Positions 33,865 through 44,420 are shown, counted from the first letter of the stretch. The stretch is DNA of 64,000 nucleotides from Flammeovirga sp. OC4 (GCF_000812565.1 NZ_JTAM01000050.1:1-64000); one strand, 5' to 3'. Program-made: numbers and translations. The notes: a model not told the origin generated them from the sequence alone.

Positions 33865-35946
33865 ATGAAAAGAAATGATAAATTCATACGTCTATTGATG
33901 GTCCTTTTTTTATCTATAGGAACATTTTTTACGTATGCCAATCCGATCAAGAATGCTGCTCTAACAGTAATTGAAAATAATAAAATCAAAGTAACGGTAG
34001 ATGAAAAAACAGGTTCATTTACAGTGCTGGAAAAAACGACAAATCATTTATGGGAAGCTGATCCATGGGTGAAAGCAGCAGGTCTTTTGACTATTAAAAA
34101 TCAAGGGAAATTAGAAAATTTAAATATCTCATCCAGTAAAAAAATAGACGTTGAACAAATAGGAAATGATAAAGTAAAACTTTCATTTGTTAACCCTGCT
34201 TTTGAAAACGGTGAAGTAGCAAAAGGTGTGTCGATCAATACCGAATTAAGATTGAAAGATGGCATTTTGGAAGTGGAAGTGATGTCTGTTGAAAAAGGAG
34301 AGTATAATGTCACTGAATTAAGATACCCTACTAGAGCATTTAGTTTAGAAACGGATGTTGACAAAGGTGCAGCCGTTATCCCTCAAAAACAAGGTGTCAT
34401 TTGCCCTTCTTATATTTCGCCTATGAACGGTGGATCTTTCTGTATGTGGGACGATGCAACTTACTACAGAAAGACAAGCGGAAAGTTACCCTTATTCAAC
34501 AACGGCATTGGGTTAACGATGCCTTGGTGGGGAACGCATACTGAAAAAACAGCAGTGGTAGGTATTGTTGATGTTTCAGCTAGACCTGATATGTTTTACA
34601 ATATCAACAACAACGGTCAGTATTTATTTAATAGCAAAGGTGTAATGTCACCTTACAAAAGAATTGCATTCTTAGATCCAGTTTGGAAAATCAATAGAGA
34701 AAATGAACGTAAGATGATCAGCTATGAGTTTATTCCAAACGGAAATCATGTTGATATGGCCAAAGCTTACAGAAAAGAAGCTATTAAAGATGGATATTTT
34801 GTTTCGTTGAAAGATAAAGCGAAAAGAGATCCGAATGTCAATAAATTGCAAGGTGCTATTTATATGGGTGTTTATGGTGGATACCCTCACTATGTGGAAA
34901 TGCCAGGTATGGCTTTTACTTTTAAAGAGCTTCAAGACATTATCAAAACAACGCACGATGAACTAGGTGTTGACAATGCATTTTTCCATGCTTGGGGAGT
35001 ATTCTCTAACTTTGTTCCCAATTGCTGGCCTATCAACGAAAACCTTGGTGGTGTAAAAGGATTGAAAAAAGCGGTTGATCTTACAAAAAAATACGGTTAC
35101 CTCTACTCTTCGTACCACGCTTACTCTGCCACTTTAGAAAACGACCCTGAATTCAATACAGATTTATTCGCAAGAGATAAAGAAGGAAAATTAAGAAATA
35201 CAGGTAGCCGATGGGCCAATATTGATCAAAATAAACAATTAGGTTTAGCACAAAAGAGCTTACATAAAGAAATTGCGGCTTTAGAATTAGAAGCCGATAT
35301 CACTGATATCTCTTTTGCTACTTTCCCTGATGAAGACAATACGGGTTTATTTAACCTTGCCAAATACATTGATTCTTTAAACTTAGTCAATGGTACGGAA
35401 CACGGTCAACAACAGTTCATTCCTTACTTCGATATGTTTGAAGGATTAACGTACCTTCCAAACCCGAACTTAGTACAATTCTCACACAGAGCACCTTTGT
35501 TTAATTTAGTATATCATGATGCCATTGCGATCTTCGGTAAGATTCAGGACCCTGATAACCAAATTTCAATTAATGGTGATTTTAGAGTAAAATCGTTAAG
35601 AAATATTCTCTTCGGTATGGGTACTACTATTTTCTTCTCTCCTTATGAGTTTGATGGAATGAAAGAAATGATTCGTATTGCAAACCAAGTGGTAAGCCCA
35701 GTAAACAGAGAAACTTTCTTTGCTGAACTTACTAATCATGAATACATCAGCGACGATTTTAAATTACAGCGTTCAAACTTCTCTTCAGGTACTGAAGTAA
35801 TTGTGAATTTAGGGCCTGTTAAGCAAGCTACTAAAGAAGGTGAAATGATTCCAGGATATGGTTATAAGGTCACTTTCAGTGATGGTAGAGTAGCACAAGG
35901 AAGCTTTAACTTGTCTTACAATGCATCTCCTACGAAAAAGATATAA
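33865..35946 (+). CDS. GH101/GH129-like glycoside hydrolase (DUF5696-like)
   Basis: A 693-residue exported protein with a signal peptide ending near YANPIK. An N-terminal beta-sandwich (about 30-260, IENNKIKVTVDEKTGSFTVL) precedes a barrel-like central part (YMGVYGGYPHYVEMPGMAF, FFHAWGVFSNFVPNCWP) and a C-terminal beta domain. Overall it looks like the GH101/GH129/DUF5696 group of alpha-glycosidases. ITDISFATFPDED and NGTEHGQQQ are candidates for nucleophile and acid/base regions. GH129 includes enzymes releasing 3,6-anhydro-D-galactose in carrageenan degraders, so an algal galactan role is plausible. The assignment is by fold impression and is not certain. Confidence 0.65.
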   Translation: MKRNDKFIRLLMVLFLSIGTFFTYANPIKNAALTVIENNKIKVTVDEKTGSFTVLEKTTNHLWEADPWVKAAGLLTIKNQGKLENLNISSSKKIDVEQIGNDKVKLSFVNPAFENGEVAKGVSINTELRLKDGILEVEVMSVEKGEYNVTELRYPTRAFSLETDVDKGAAVIPQKQGVICPSYISPMNGGSFCMWDDATYYRKTSGKLPLFNNGIGLTMPWWGTHTEKTAVVGIVDVSARPDMFYNINNNGQYLFNSKGVMSPYKRIAFLDPVWKINRENERKMISYEFIPNGNHVDMAKAYRKEAIKDGYFVSLKDKAKRDPNVNKLQGAIYMGVYGGYPHYVEMPGMAFTFKELQDIIKTTHDELGVDNAFFHAWGVFSNFVPNCWPINENLGGVKGLKKAVDLTKKYGYLYSSYHAYSATLENDPEFNTDLFARDKEGKLRNTGSRWANIDQNKQLGLAQKSLHKEIAALELEADITDISFATFPDEDNTGLFNLAKYIDSLNLVNGTEHGQQQFIPYFDMFEGLTYLPNPNLVQFSHRAPLFNLVYHDAIAIFGKIQDPDNQISINGDFRVKSLRNILFGMGTTIFFSPYEFDGMKEMIRIANQVVSPVNRETFFAELTNHEYISDDFKLQRSNFSSGTEVIVNLGPVKQATKEGEMIPGYGYKVTFSDGRVAQGSFNLSYNASPTKKI

Positions 35947-35974
35947 AACACACTTTTATAGATGATGATTATGG

Positions 35975-36012
35975 GTAGTCAACAAGTAAAATTGTTGGCT
36001 ACTCTTTTTTTT
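35975..36012 (+). terminator. Intrinsic terminator
   Basis: GTAGTCAACAA pairs with TTGTTGGCTAC around GTAAAA, followed by a run of T. It ends the rightward glycosidase gene. Confidence 0.85.
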
Positions 36013-36133
36013 AGACATAATAAAAAATTAGACCTTCTGACTTCGGCTAAAGTTACAATAGTCGAAGCCAGAAGAATATGGCCCGATCAAGTAACAACAG
36101 ATTGAAACTCGATATTAATAAACCAACTTAATC

Positions 36134-36703
36134 TTAGAAAAAGCGAATAGTTTGAATTTTTGAACCCGCTTTAAATTTAGATTCCATCAAAGGTGTATAA
36201 TCACTATCAAAATTTACCTCCTCAACATAGTCTTCACCATTCAGCAAAAATTGTGTTGATTTTAAAGTCTTTGTATCAATAACATACATATCGCTGATAT
36301 AAGTATACCACAAATTGTAATCGGCATATTTTTCAATAAATGTCTCTACCGTTGAACCTACACCTACTCCCTTTGCTGTTTTGTATTTTGGAGAAAGCAC
36401 TACAATCTCAGCAATTGTATCATTAAAGGCTCCCGTGGTACCATCATATTCCGTAGTGATTTTTACTAATGCCTCTCCATCTGTACTAAACAAATAGTAA
36501 GGATCTTTCATGTCACCATCTGGAGTACTGATTACATCAAACTTTTCTTCTATTTTGTAGAATAGCCCTCTTGCATTCACCAAAGGAAGTTCTTCTCCTA
36601 CCTTAAAAATCCCAGCCTGATTTTCTTGAATTAGGAACTCCTCTTGACTGTAAGAGTAGTTACTCACTATCATTAAAGCAAGAGCAAAAATTAGTTGTTT
36701 CAT
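36134..36703 (-). CDS. Small exported protein, unknown
   Basis: A 189-residue precursor with a signal peptide (MKQLIFALALMIVSNYSYSQ). The mature part is beta-rich, with KGVGVGSTVETFIEKYADY resembling the conserved core of exported proteins that end in a two-layer sandwich, but I do not recognise the family with confidence. It lies downstream of the HTCS gene in the same direction, 93 bases away, so it may be the last gene of the glycan cluster. No catalytic motif is visible. Confidence 0.65.
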   Translation of the reverse strand: MKQLIFALALMIVSNYSYSQEEFLIQENQAGIFKVGEELPLVNARGLFYKIEEKFDVISTPDGDMKDPYYLFSTDGEALVKITTEYDGTTGAFNDTIAEIVVLSPKYKTAKGVGVGSTVETFIEKYADYNLWYTYISDMYVIDTKTLKSTQFLLNGEDYVEEVNFDSDYTPLMESKFKAGSKIQTIRFF

Positions 36704-36796
36704 CTGTTCTTTTAGTAATTTATTATATTAAGCGGCCTTAAATGTAATTGAAATTTATTCAACCTTCAAAAAACGGGTTTTATACGTATGGCTCGC

Positions 36797-39700
36797 CTAT
36801 TGCTTCAACATGCCTTTGGGAGACACTCCATATTGCTTTTTAAAAGCAGTAGAAAAATAAGAAGGATTAAAACCAACAGCAAAAGCCGCTTCACTCACCG
36901 TATATTGTTCTTGCGTCAGTAATCGGTATGCTTCCTTCAACCTTATTTTCTTGATATACTCTGCTGGAGAAGTGTCCAACATGCTTCTCAGTTTTTCACT
37001 TAAAGTAGTTTTTCCGATTCCTAATGCTGTACAGAGTCCTATTACATCAAGTTGATCATCCGCTATTCTTTGTTGAATCACTCGGTTGAGGCGTTCTAAA
37101 AATAGTTGATCTGTCTTCTCGAATTGAATGGTTTCCAGTGTTGCAGATCTATTAAAAGAAGCGATAGTTTTGGTTCTAAAATCAATCCAATTCTCAATTT
37201 TTCGTAAAAGCACGGATTGATCAAACGGTTTTCCAATGTAATCATTTGCCCCTACCTGAAGGCCGTTGATTTGATCTTCGATTTCACTAAATGCTGATAA
37301 GATAATAACGGGTATATGTGAAGTCTTTACCTCTTCTTTAATGCTTTTACATAAAGCTACTCCATTCATTTTAGGCATCTGAAAATCAGTAATAATCACA
37401 TCTGGCAAGCTCTTTTTTGCAATTTCAAAACCTTCTTCGCCATCATTTGCCAAACTCACCTTGTACTGTTGCTCAAAAATATGAAGAATGTATTGCTGTA
37501 TTTCCTCATTATCCTCTACAATCAAGAGATGTCCTTTGATTGTGGTTTTGACTGTACTCTTATTTTCATTTTTAAATTGTGGAAGCTTTAGTACAGGCAC
37601 ATCGGCAGTTGACGTTACTTCTAACCTCGGAATTTTGACAGTGAACGTCGTTCCGCTATTTTTTTTACTCTCTACCTCAATACTACCAGAATGTGCCTCT
37701 ATGATCTTTTTACACAAAGAAAGACCAATTCCAAAACCTTCCTTTCCAGTATTTTGCTCCTGATAAAAATGTTCAAAGATCAGGTCAAGGTTTTCTGCTT
37801 TCATCCCTAAGCCGTTGTCTGAGACCTTGAATTCTAGCCCATTGAATGCTGTATTGGTCTCAATTAAAATTTGTCCTCCGTTGGGAGTATATTTGATGGC
37901 ATTATGCACTAAATTACTTATGACGATCTCCAATTTAGAATAATCAAAAACGTACTTTTCTTCCGATGAAAAATAGGTTAGTTGAATTTTTTTTGAATCT
38001 AACTCTGATTGATAAAGTGTTGTTACATGATGTAGTAATGATGAAAAATTATACTCCGATAGTTCAAGAGTTATCTTCTCATTCTCCGCTTTTCTGAATA
38101 ATAACAATTCATCCATCAAGTTTTTGAGTTGGCTAGCATTCCTGTACATTAGTTCTAAAGACTTTTGCAAAGGACGGTCGAAAGTACGTGAAGAAAGCAC
38201 TTCTTGTAGTGGTGCGATGATCAAAGTTAGAGGAGATCGAATTTCGTGGGCAATATCACTAAAAAAGTGAAGTTTAGCTTGACTCAACTGTTCTGTTTTT
38301 TCTTTTTCAATTTGAGCAATTCTTAAGGAATTCTGGATCAATGCCTGTCTCTTTGTGATATAAATACTTCCTATGAAAATAATCAGGACCAAAAACACAT
38401 AAAAAACATACGCGGTAGTACTTCGGTACCAAGGGGGCAAGATGATAATAGATCTACTAAACGTGCTTTCACTCCATGCTGTATTCGGCTTTTTCACTTT
38501 GATTTCTAACTGATATTCCCCTGCCTGCATATTTGAAAAATGTACCTTTGGCTGGTTGGGTATACAATATTGAAAATCCTTGTCAAAGCCATGTAATTTG
38601 TAACTATAAGTGTAGGTAGTAGAAGTCGTTAAATCGGGACAAAAGAAATGAATATCAAAACTGTTTTTATGATATGGAATCTCATAAAAATCAAGATTTT
38701 GATCTAGAAAAAATGGATAACCGGATACAATAACATCACTGATTATTGGAGCAGGTAAAATCTCACTTTTGGGGACATTTTTGGGGTTAAAACGTGTAAA
38801 ACCGTCAATTCCTCCAAAATAGATATCATTTTCTTTATGCTGGTAAACGGCTCGGTAATTAAACTGATTGCCTTGAATTCCTTCTGAAATCCCGTAACGC
38901 TTAAACTGCTTTTGGTATGGGTCATAACTGAATAATCCATTATTAGAACCCATCCAAAGAATTCCATTTTGATCTTCCGTAATGCTATACACAATTTGAA
39001 GGTTGAGGTATGTAGGTGCTTCAATTAATAGCATTTGATTGACGGAAGGAGAATAACAGAAAAGGCCATTTCCGTAGGTTCCAATCCACATATTTTTATT
39101 TCTATCTTCATAAAAGCAATTGACATTTAATCGAAGGTTTTTGAAAATAGAAGTAACGGTATGATCTTCTTGATTCAAATCGTTGTCATACACCTCCAAA
39201 CCATAATGTCTACCTATCCAAATTCGCCCTTGGTGATCAGGCACCGCACAATTCAAATAATGGACTTTTTGAGTTAGTTTGCGAAGAGTATTGTCATCAT
39301 AATTATAGCTGTAGACACTATATCGCGTAAAAATTAAAACTCTATTTCGGTCAGGTTGGGGTATGAAATCATCACCAATCAACTCTTCGTTGGGGTGTAT
39401 CACTGCATTGATTGTCGCATTTATTTTCTCCTTATCTTTCCCATACACTACATTAAAACCATCTTCATGGTAACCACACCAAATATTACCTTTCCAATCC
39501 TTTTTTAAACGGTGTAGTATTTTACCCTTTACATCAAATGTTCCTATCTGATCAGCAGTAGGATTTGTAGATGGACTGTAGAATTTTTCATGTCTTGTAT
39601 CAAATAAAACGACCCCTTTTTCTTCTGTACCAATAATCAATAAACTATCATTGACACTGCTAAAAGTACGAACTAATCTAGAGGGAAGTGCATCTGCGTT

Positions 39701-40684
39701 TTCTGACTTATGATAACTTTTGAAATGAGGTGGATGCGAAGGAACCATAACCACTCCCGACTGCCAAGTTGTGCCCCAAATATTATTTTTATTGTCAAAA
39801 GTGAAGTTCCGAAAATGTAATTTTTCTAATTCAAATCCTGAAGAAATTACTTGACCATTTTTTAAAGTAAAAGATTCATAACCTTCTCTATACACCAAGT
39901 AATACTTAGAATGAGCAAAATACACTTGTACAATTTTCTTGGAGGTTTTAAATATTTGAAAGGAAGATTTTACCTGATCAATTTGAAGTTGCCCTTTTGA
40001 TAACGGAATACTAAACCATACGCCATTTGCATTCACCCAAACCTCTTTTTGCTCTTTAATATATCTAATCTCTTGGCATCCTTTAAATTTTTTAGTCAAC
40101 AGTTTGAATTCCAAATTCGAATCAACAGTGTATAACCCCTGACTTGTAGAAACAAAAGTCTGCTGCTCTACGTTCTCAATTGCATGAATTGTAAAAGGTG
40201 CTTTTTTCTGTATTGTTTTAATTTCCGAAGAAGATCCAATATCGATTTTTACAATTGTATTTTTTCCTTTTAAGGTCAAGAGTGTATTATTTCCAATGTA
40301 GCGTACCATGTGATATGTACCGTTATGCAATGCAATCGGAATCGTATCCCATGTTGATGTGATATAATTGTATCTTGCTAATCCATTATTGGTCGCTAAC
40401 CATATAGTCTGTTGATCATCCTCTTCAATATCAGAAATGTAATTATCAGCTAAAGATTTGGGCAAATAAATTCTTTTGATCTCATGTCCATCGTATCGAT
40501 TCAACCCATTTTGAGAACTGATCCAAAGGTATTGTCTTTGGCTATCTTGAAGAATGTCAGTGACTTCATTTATACTCAATCCATCATTTACAGTCAGTAA
40601 TTTATATTGAATAGCCATTGTATTGGTATGGCTAAAAAGTAATAGTAGACAAAAAAATAGAAGGTGGCTAGTCAGTGATTTCAT
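36797..40684 (-). CDS. Hybrid two-component system regulator (HTCS)
   Basis: The 1295-residue protein has the full HTCS layout. A signal peptide is followed by a two-bladed beta-propeller sensor with many Reg_prop repeats (GLSINEVTDILQDSQRQYLWI, IWLATNNGLARYN), a Y_Y_Y-type domain (about 660-750) and a membrane helix near 755-781. A histidine kinase follows with His813 in AHEIRSPL and Asn928 in HNAIKY, then a receiver domain (1052-1156) with phospho-acceptor Asp1100 and Lys1152. An AraC helix-turn-helix closes the protein (about 1201-1295). Such proteins sense oligosaccharides in the periplasm and switch on glycan genes. It sits at the end of the GH2-GH117-GH3 cluster, which it most likely controls. 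Confidence 0.95.
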   Translation of the reverse strand: MKSLTSHLLFFCLLLLFSHTNTMAIQYKLLTVNDGLSINEVTDILQDSQRQYLWISSQNGLNRYDGHEIKRIYLPKSLADNYISDIEEDDQQTIWLATNNGLARYNYITSTWDTIPIALHNGTYHMVRYIGNNTLLTLKGKNTIVKIDIGSSSEIKTIQKKAPFTIHAIENVEQQTFVSTSQGLYTVDSNLEFKLLTKKFKGCQEIRYIKEQKEVWVNANGVWFSIPLSKGQLQIDQVKSSFQIFKTSKKIVQVYFAHSKYYLVYREGYESFTLKNGQVISSGFELEKLHFRNFTFDNKNNIWGTTWQSGVVMVPSHPPHFKSYHKSENADALPSRLVRTFSSVNDSLLIIGTEEKGVVLFDTRHEKFYSPSTNPTADQIGTFDVKGKILHRLKKDWKGNIWCGYHEDGFNVVYGKDKEKINATINAVIHPNEELIGDDFIPQPDRNRVLIFTRYSVYSYNYDDNTLRKLTQKVHYLNCAVPDHQGRIWIGRHYGLEVYDNDLNQEDHTVTSIFKNLRLNVNCFYEDRNKNMWIGTYGNGLFCYSPSVNQMLLIEAPTYLNLQIVYSITEDQNGILWMGSNNGLFSYDPYQKQFKRYGISEGIQGNQFNYRAVYQHKENDIYFGGIDGFTRFNPKNVPKSEILPAPIISDVIVSGYPFFLDQNLDFYEIPYHKNSFDIHFFCPDLTTSTTYTYSYKLHGFDKDFQYCIPNQPKVHFSNMQAGEYQLEIKVKKPNTAWSESTFSRSIIILPPWYRSTTAYVFYVFLVLIIFIGSIYITKRQALIQNSLRIAQIEKEKTEQLSQAKLHFFSDIAHEIRSPLTLIIAPLQEVLSSRTFDRPLQKSLELMYRNASQLKNLMDELLLFRKAENEKITLELSEYNFSSLLHHVTTLYQSELDSKKIQLTYFSSEEKYVFDYSKLEIVISNLVHNAIKYTPNGGQILIETNTAFNGLEFKVSDNGLGMKAENLDLIFEHFYQEQNTGKEGFGIGLSLCKKIIEAHSGSIEVESKKNSGTTFTVKIPRLEVTSTADVPVLKLPQFKNENKSTVKTTIKGHLLIVEDNEEIQQYILHIFEQQYKVSLANDGEEGFEIAKKSLPDVIITDFQMPKMNGVALCKSIKEEVKTSHIPVIILSAFSEIEDQINGLQVGANDYIGKPFDQSVLLRKIENWIDFRTKTIASFNRSATLETIQFEKTDQLFLERLNRVIQQRIADDQLDVIGLCTALGIGKTTLSEKLRSMLDTSPAEYIKKIRLKEAYRLLTQEQYTVSEAAFAVGFNPSYFSTAFKKQYGVSPKGMLKQ

Positions 40685-40767
40685 TTCATGATTGTGATCT
40701 CATTTTACAATTACTTGTAAATATAAACCACTTCCGTCTGCCTTACAACTAGAGTTTTAACGTGTGC

Positions 40768-42966
40768 TTATTTCAATTCAATTACCTTTTCTTGTGGTGT
40801 AGCAGCACCTAATCGAACACTGAGATTACCAGGTGAAGCATTACCTACTGTAATTTTATATTTCCCTTTTCGCCAAACCTTTTTGCCTTCGGTATTAATT
40901 ACTTTAAGTGATTCAGGATGGAGGGTAAATTTTAAGTTTTTCTTTTCTCCCTTTTTTAATGCCACTCTTTCAAATGCTTTGAGGCTTTGAAGCGGTAGAC
41001 CACCAGTGGTATCTGATGGACTGATGTAAAGTTGAACCACTTCTTCAATGTCATATGCTCCACTATTACTGACCGCCACTTGTACTTCCAACGGTGTATT
41101 TTTCTTTAACTTTTCAGAATTTAAACGAAGATTACTCAGCGTTGTTTTAGAATAAGTCAGACCAAAACCAAAAGGGTATAAAGGTTCTTCAGTCATGTAC
41201 TTATACGTCCTCCCTTTCATTGAATAACTTTCATAATCTGGGAGTTGGTTAACATTCTTAGGGAAAGTGATTGGTAAATGACCTGATGGAGAAACATCTC
41301 CAAATAATATGTCTGCTACAGCATTACCACCTTGTTCACCAGGGTACCATACCTGCAAAATTGCATCACAATGTTCTTCAATCCCCTCTAATGAAACAGG
41401 GCTTCCACTTGCTATAATTAACACTAAAGGCCCCTTTTTCTTTTCCACCAATTGATGAATATAATGAATCTGACTTTCCGGAAGTTTGAGATCATGTCTA
41501 TCCCCTCTACGGTCAGAAGCAATAGCGTCTAAGCCCTCACCTTCTCTATCTGCAGAAAGTCCCACAACACAGATTGTCACATCTGATTCTTTCGCCACAT
41601 TCGGAGCCCAATTATGAGTATTAATATTCTCTTGAAAAGGGAGTACACCACTACGGTAATTGAGTGAAGTACCTGGAGCCAACGCTTTTGTCACTCCTTC
41701 CAAAATAGTCACCAAATTTGAACTCACACCATAATAACTCCCCATTAATACATCCGCTGAATTAGCAAAAGGCCCTGTTAAATAAGGAACTTTGACGTGT
41801 TTTGATAAAGGAAGAACATTATTTTTATTTTTTAAGAGTACAATAGATTTTTGAGCTGCTTCTCTTGCTAAATCAATGTGTTCCCCACAATGTATTTTAT
41901 CATTTCCAATCGATAAATAAGGGTTTTCTTTGATATCATCAAACATTCCTAATCGGAAACGGGTCTTGAACAATTGCTTTGTCCTTTCATGAATTAATGC
42001 TTCAGTTACCCACCCTTTTTCTACAGCTTTGACCAGCTGTCTGTAAGTTCTACCACAATTAAGGTTTGTTCCAGCTTTGAGAGCCACTGAAGCTGCTTCA
42101 GCTCCTGTCTTTACGTAATTTTGTTTGAATGCAACCCCACTTACTGCCCCACAATCAGAAGTGATATAGCCATCAAAATTCCATTGGTCACGTAAAATTT
42201 CTTGTAAGAAGAAAGGACTAGCACAAAGCGGTTTGTCATAAACACCATTATAAGCAGCCATCACACCTTCTACTTTTGCTTCCTTCACTAAGGCCTCAAA
42301 AGCAGGTAAATAGGTCTCATATAAATCTTGTTTGGAAGGATTGATTTTAAAGCTTAGCCTTACGCTCTCCGGTCCTGAATGTACAGCAAAGTGTTTAGCA
42401 CAAGCAGCTGTTTTTAAATAATTAGGGTCGTCTCCTTGCATTCCTTGGACAAAAGCGACGCCAATTCTTGACATCAGATAAGGATCTTCCCCAAACGTTT
42501 CTTGACCTCGCCCCCAACGTGGGTCTCTAAAAATATTGACATTTGGAGACCAAAATGTAAGCCCCGCAAACTTACTATGGTTACCAATCTTTTGAGCGAT
42601 CGTGTATTTTGCTCTTGCCTCAGTAGAAATTGCAGAAGCGACTCGTCGTGCCAGATCAGGATCAAAAGTAGCCCCCAAACCAATGCCTTGCATAAAAACA
42701 GTCGCCTCTCCATTTCGGGCCACTCCATGTAAGGCTTCGTTCCACCAATTATAATCGGGAACCTGTAAACGAGGAATGGCATCAGCACTGTTGGTTAACT
42801 GACTTATTTTTTCTTGTAAAGTCATTTGAGATACCAAAATTTCAGCTCGTTCCTCAATTGATAAACTCTTATTGAAAAAAGACAAATCGACATCTTGTGC
42901 TACGGCTGCTTTCACCACAAAACAAAGTGTGAGTAAAAGCAAAAGTATATTTTCTAATCTTTTCAT
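40768..42966 (-). CDS. GH3 beta-glycosidase
   Basis: A 732-residue exported enzyme (signal peptide MKRLENILLLLLTLCFVVKAAVAQ in part). The N-terminal barrel has the AKHF motif at 190-193 and the nucleophile Asp271 in SDCGAV. The C-terminal half contains the alpha/beta sandwich and fibronectin-like domain (ALKKGEKKNLKFTLHPESL). The SDCGAV type and the NWWNEALHGVAR start match GH3 beta-xylosidase/beta-glucosidase branches, so a beta-galactosidase or beta-xylosidase role in trimming algal oligosaccharides is possible. It lies between the GH117 and HTCS genes, in one leftward cluster with gaps of 50 and 83 bases. Confidence 0.9.
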   Translation of the reverse strand: MKRLENILLLLLTLCFVVKAAVAQDVDLSFFNKSLSIEERAEILVSQMTLQEKISQLTNSADAIPRLQVPDYNWWNEALHGVARNGEATVFMQGIGLGATFDPDLARRVASAISTEARAKYTIAQKIGNHSKFAGLTFWSPNVNIFRDPRWGRGQETFGEDPYLMSRIGVAFVQGMQGDDPNYLKTAACAKHFAVHSGPESVRLSFKINPSKQDLYETYLPAFEALVKEAKVEGVMAAYNGVYDKPLCASPFFLQEILRDQWNFDGYITSDCGAVSGVAFKQNYVKTGAEAASVALKAGTNLNCGRTYRQLVKAVEKGWVTEALIHERTKQLFKTRFRLGMFDDIKENPYLSIGNDKIHCGEHIDLAREAAQKSIVLLKNKNNVLPLSKHVKVPYLTGPFANSADVLMGSYYGVSSNLVTILEGVTKALAPGTSLNYRSGVLPFQENINTHNWAPNVAKESDVTICVVGLSADREGEGLDAIASDRRGDRHDLKLPESQIHYIHQLVEKKKGPLVLIIASGSPVSLEGIEEHCDAILQVWYPGEQGGNAVADILFGDVSPSGHLPITFPKNVNQLPDYESYSMKGRTYKYMTEEPLYPFGFGLTYSKTTLSNLRLNSEKLKKNTPLEVQVAVSNSGAYDIEEVVQLYISPSDTTGGLPLQSLKAFERVALKKGEKKNLKFTLHPESLKVINTEGKKVWRKGKYKITVGNASPGNLSVRLGAATPQEKVIELK

Positions 42967-43016
42967 TATCTGTAACTATTTCTCCCCTATTCATTCAATA
43001 CTAGGCTAGAGAATGA

Positions 43017-44303
43017 CTATTGGTTTAAAATTCTTTGGTTATTTTCTTTTTCAATTCGTTCTCTTTGTTTTTTAGAAAGGCCATACCTAAAGTAGAGATC
43101 ATTTGGCATTAAAACATTGGATCTTTTCATGGTTGGATCATTTACACTTTGACTCAAATCACAATCAAATCGACCTAATTTGCTGTATTGCTTTTTCCAA
43201 TTCTTTCCAGCATTAATAAAGTGAGACAGTCCCCAAGTTATCCCATCTGCATTTTTACTGTCTGTAAATGCATCAGGAGAAAATAGACCTCCTGCTGTTG
43301 GCAATAGTTGCGTTACTGAAGCAATTTCAAAATTGACCCAATCTTCAGCGTACTGAATCGTATTGTGCTCAATTCCATCGGTTCCCACAATTGCAGCTAC
43401 ACCTTCCCTGAAAGGGAATAACATCGTTTCATGTCCAGAATTCATCACCGGACTGAGTGGATGTTTCTTAAAAGGACCTTCAGGATGTTCTGCTATTGCC
43501 AAACCCCAACAATCCCAATGTTTACGATTAGCATCTCTCTGATCCATCCCAGATTTATAATAGAGATAAATTTTTCCGTCATGTACCAAAGGCATAGGAT
43601 CATGAATCACTCTCCAGTCCCATTCATTACTTTCTCCAAATGGGATAACGATTTTATTGATAGGTTTCCAAGGTCCATCAGGTGAATCCGCTACAGATAG
43701 CGCAACGGGACAGATATCATATGCATCTTTAGCCTCATCATAAGTTCCACTTGGAGCATTAAAAGCTTGATAATAGAGGTAGTATTTCCCTTTAAATTTC
43801 AGAATATCGGCAGTTGCCACTGAACGCCATCCCGGTTGTGGCTTTGGAGGCCTCGTTACAGCTACACCTTGTTCTTCCCAGGTAAAACCATCCTTACTTG
43901 TAGCGTACCATATCTCTGCCAAATCCCAATCGGTAGAAGGTAAAGTATCATTGGCATTCCCTTTTCCTTGAGGTGGTAAAGGCGTCTCTCGGTGGGTATA
44001 CCAAACATAATATTGCCCATTTTCAAAAATGATTTTGGAAGGGTCTCTACGGCTGATGGTTCCATCTCCATTGTTATAATTAAAGCCTTTTAGCTCCGTA
44101 TATTTAAAATTGGTATAGAGTTCATTGTCCAATAAACGAGGAGCTTCATAATGTTGAAATGCTCGTTTCATGGCGGAACTCATAGGTCGGTCCGGAGCCA
44201 CATCAGCCACTTTTAAAGGAAAGGCGGCATCTGGGAATTGCTGTTTTTGAGCACAGTTCATCAAGCCTAAAGCGATGATACTTAGGTAGAATATTTTTTT
44301 CAT
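43017..44303 (-). CDS. GH117 alpha-1,3-(3,6-anhydro)-L-galactosidase family lipoprotein
   Basis: A 428-residue lipoprotein with a lipobox GLMNC (Cys17). The GH117 hallmarks are strong: the helix-swap segment MSSAMKRAFQHYE, YTELKGFNYNNGDG, SRRDPSK with the general-base Asp87, WYTHRETPLP, WRSVATADILKFKGKYYLYY, IHDPMPL with a second Asp, and NSGHETMLF with the His/Glu pair. GH117 enzymes remove 3,6-anhydro-L-galactose from the non-reducing end of neoagaro-oligosaccharides, and some act on related units in porphyran degradation. Its presence is the best single sign that red-algal agarocolloids are the substrate of this region. Confidence 0.92.
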   Translation of the reverse strand: MKKIFYLSIIALGLMNCAQKQQFPDAAFPLKVADVAPDRPMSSAMKRAFQHYEAPRLLDNELYTNFKYTELKGFNYNNGDGTISRRDPSKIIFENGQYYVWYTHRETPLPPQGKGNANDTLPSTDWDLAEIWYATSKDGFTWEEQGVAVTRPPKPQPGWRSVATADILKFKGKYYLYYQAFNAPSGTYDEAKDAYDICPVALSVADSPDGPWKPINKIVIPFGESNEWDWRVIHDPMPLVHDGKIYLYYKSGMDQRDANRKHWDCWGLAIAEHPEGPFKKHPLSPVMNSGHETMLFPFREGVAAIVGTDGIEHNTIQYAEDWVNFEIASVTQLLPTAGGLFSPDAFTDSKNADGITWGLSHFINAGKNWKKQYSKLGRFDCDLSQSVNDPTMKRSNVLMPNDLYFRYGLSKKQRERIEKENNQRILNQ

Positions 44304-44330
44304 TTCAATGATTACTATTTTATAAAAGAT

Positions 44331-44420
44331 GGGGGCCGTCGCAAAACCTTTTTTATTCTTATATCACAAGTGACGCTGTCGCTTAACACTTGAAACATCG
44401 TAAGGTTTTGAGACAGCCCC
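44331..44420. repeat. Inverted repeat with inner hairpin between GH2 and GH117 genes
   Basis: The outer arms are GGGGGCCGTCGCAAAACCTT (44331-44350) and the near-complement of it at 44402-44420. Inside, CAAGTG and CACTTG flank a segment reading TGACGCTGTCGCTTAA. The inner segment resembles sequences in repeat copies B (52441-52470) and D (58436-58470), suggesting a shared mobile module. It could act as an intercistronic hairpin between GH2 and GH117. Confidence 0.6.
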
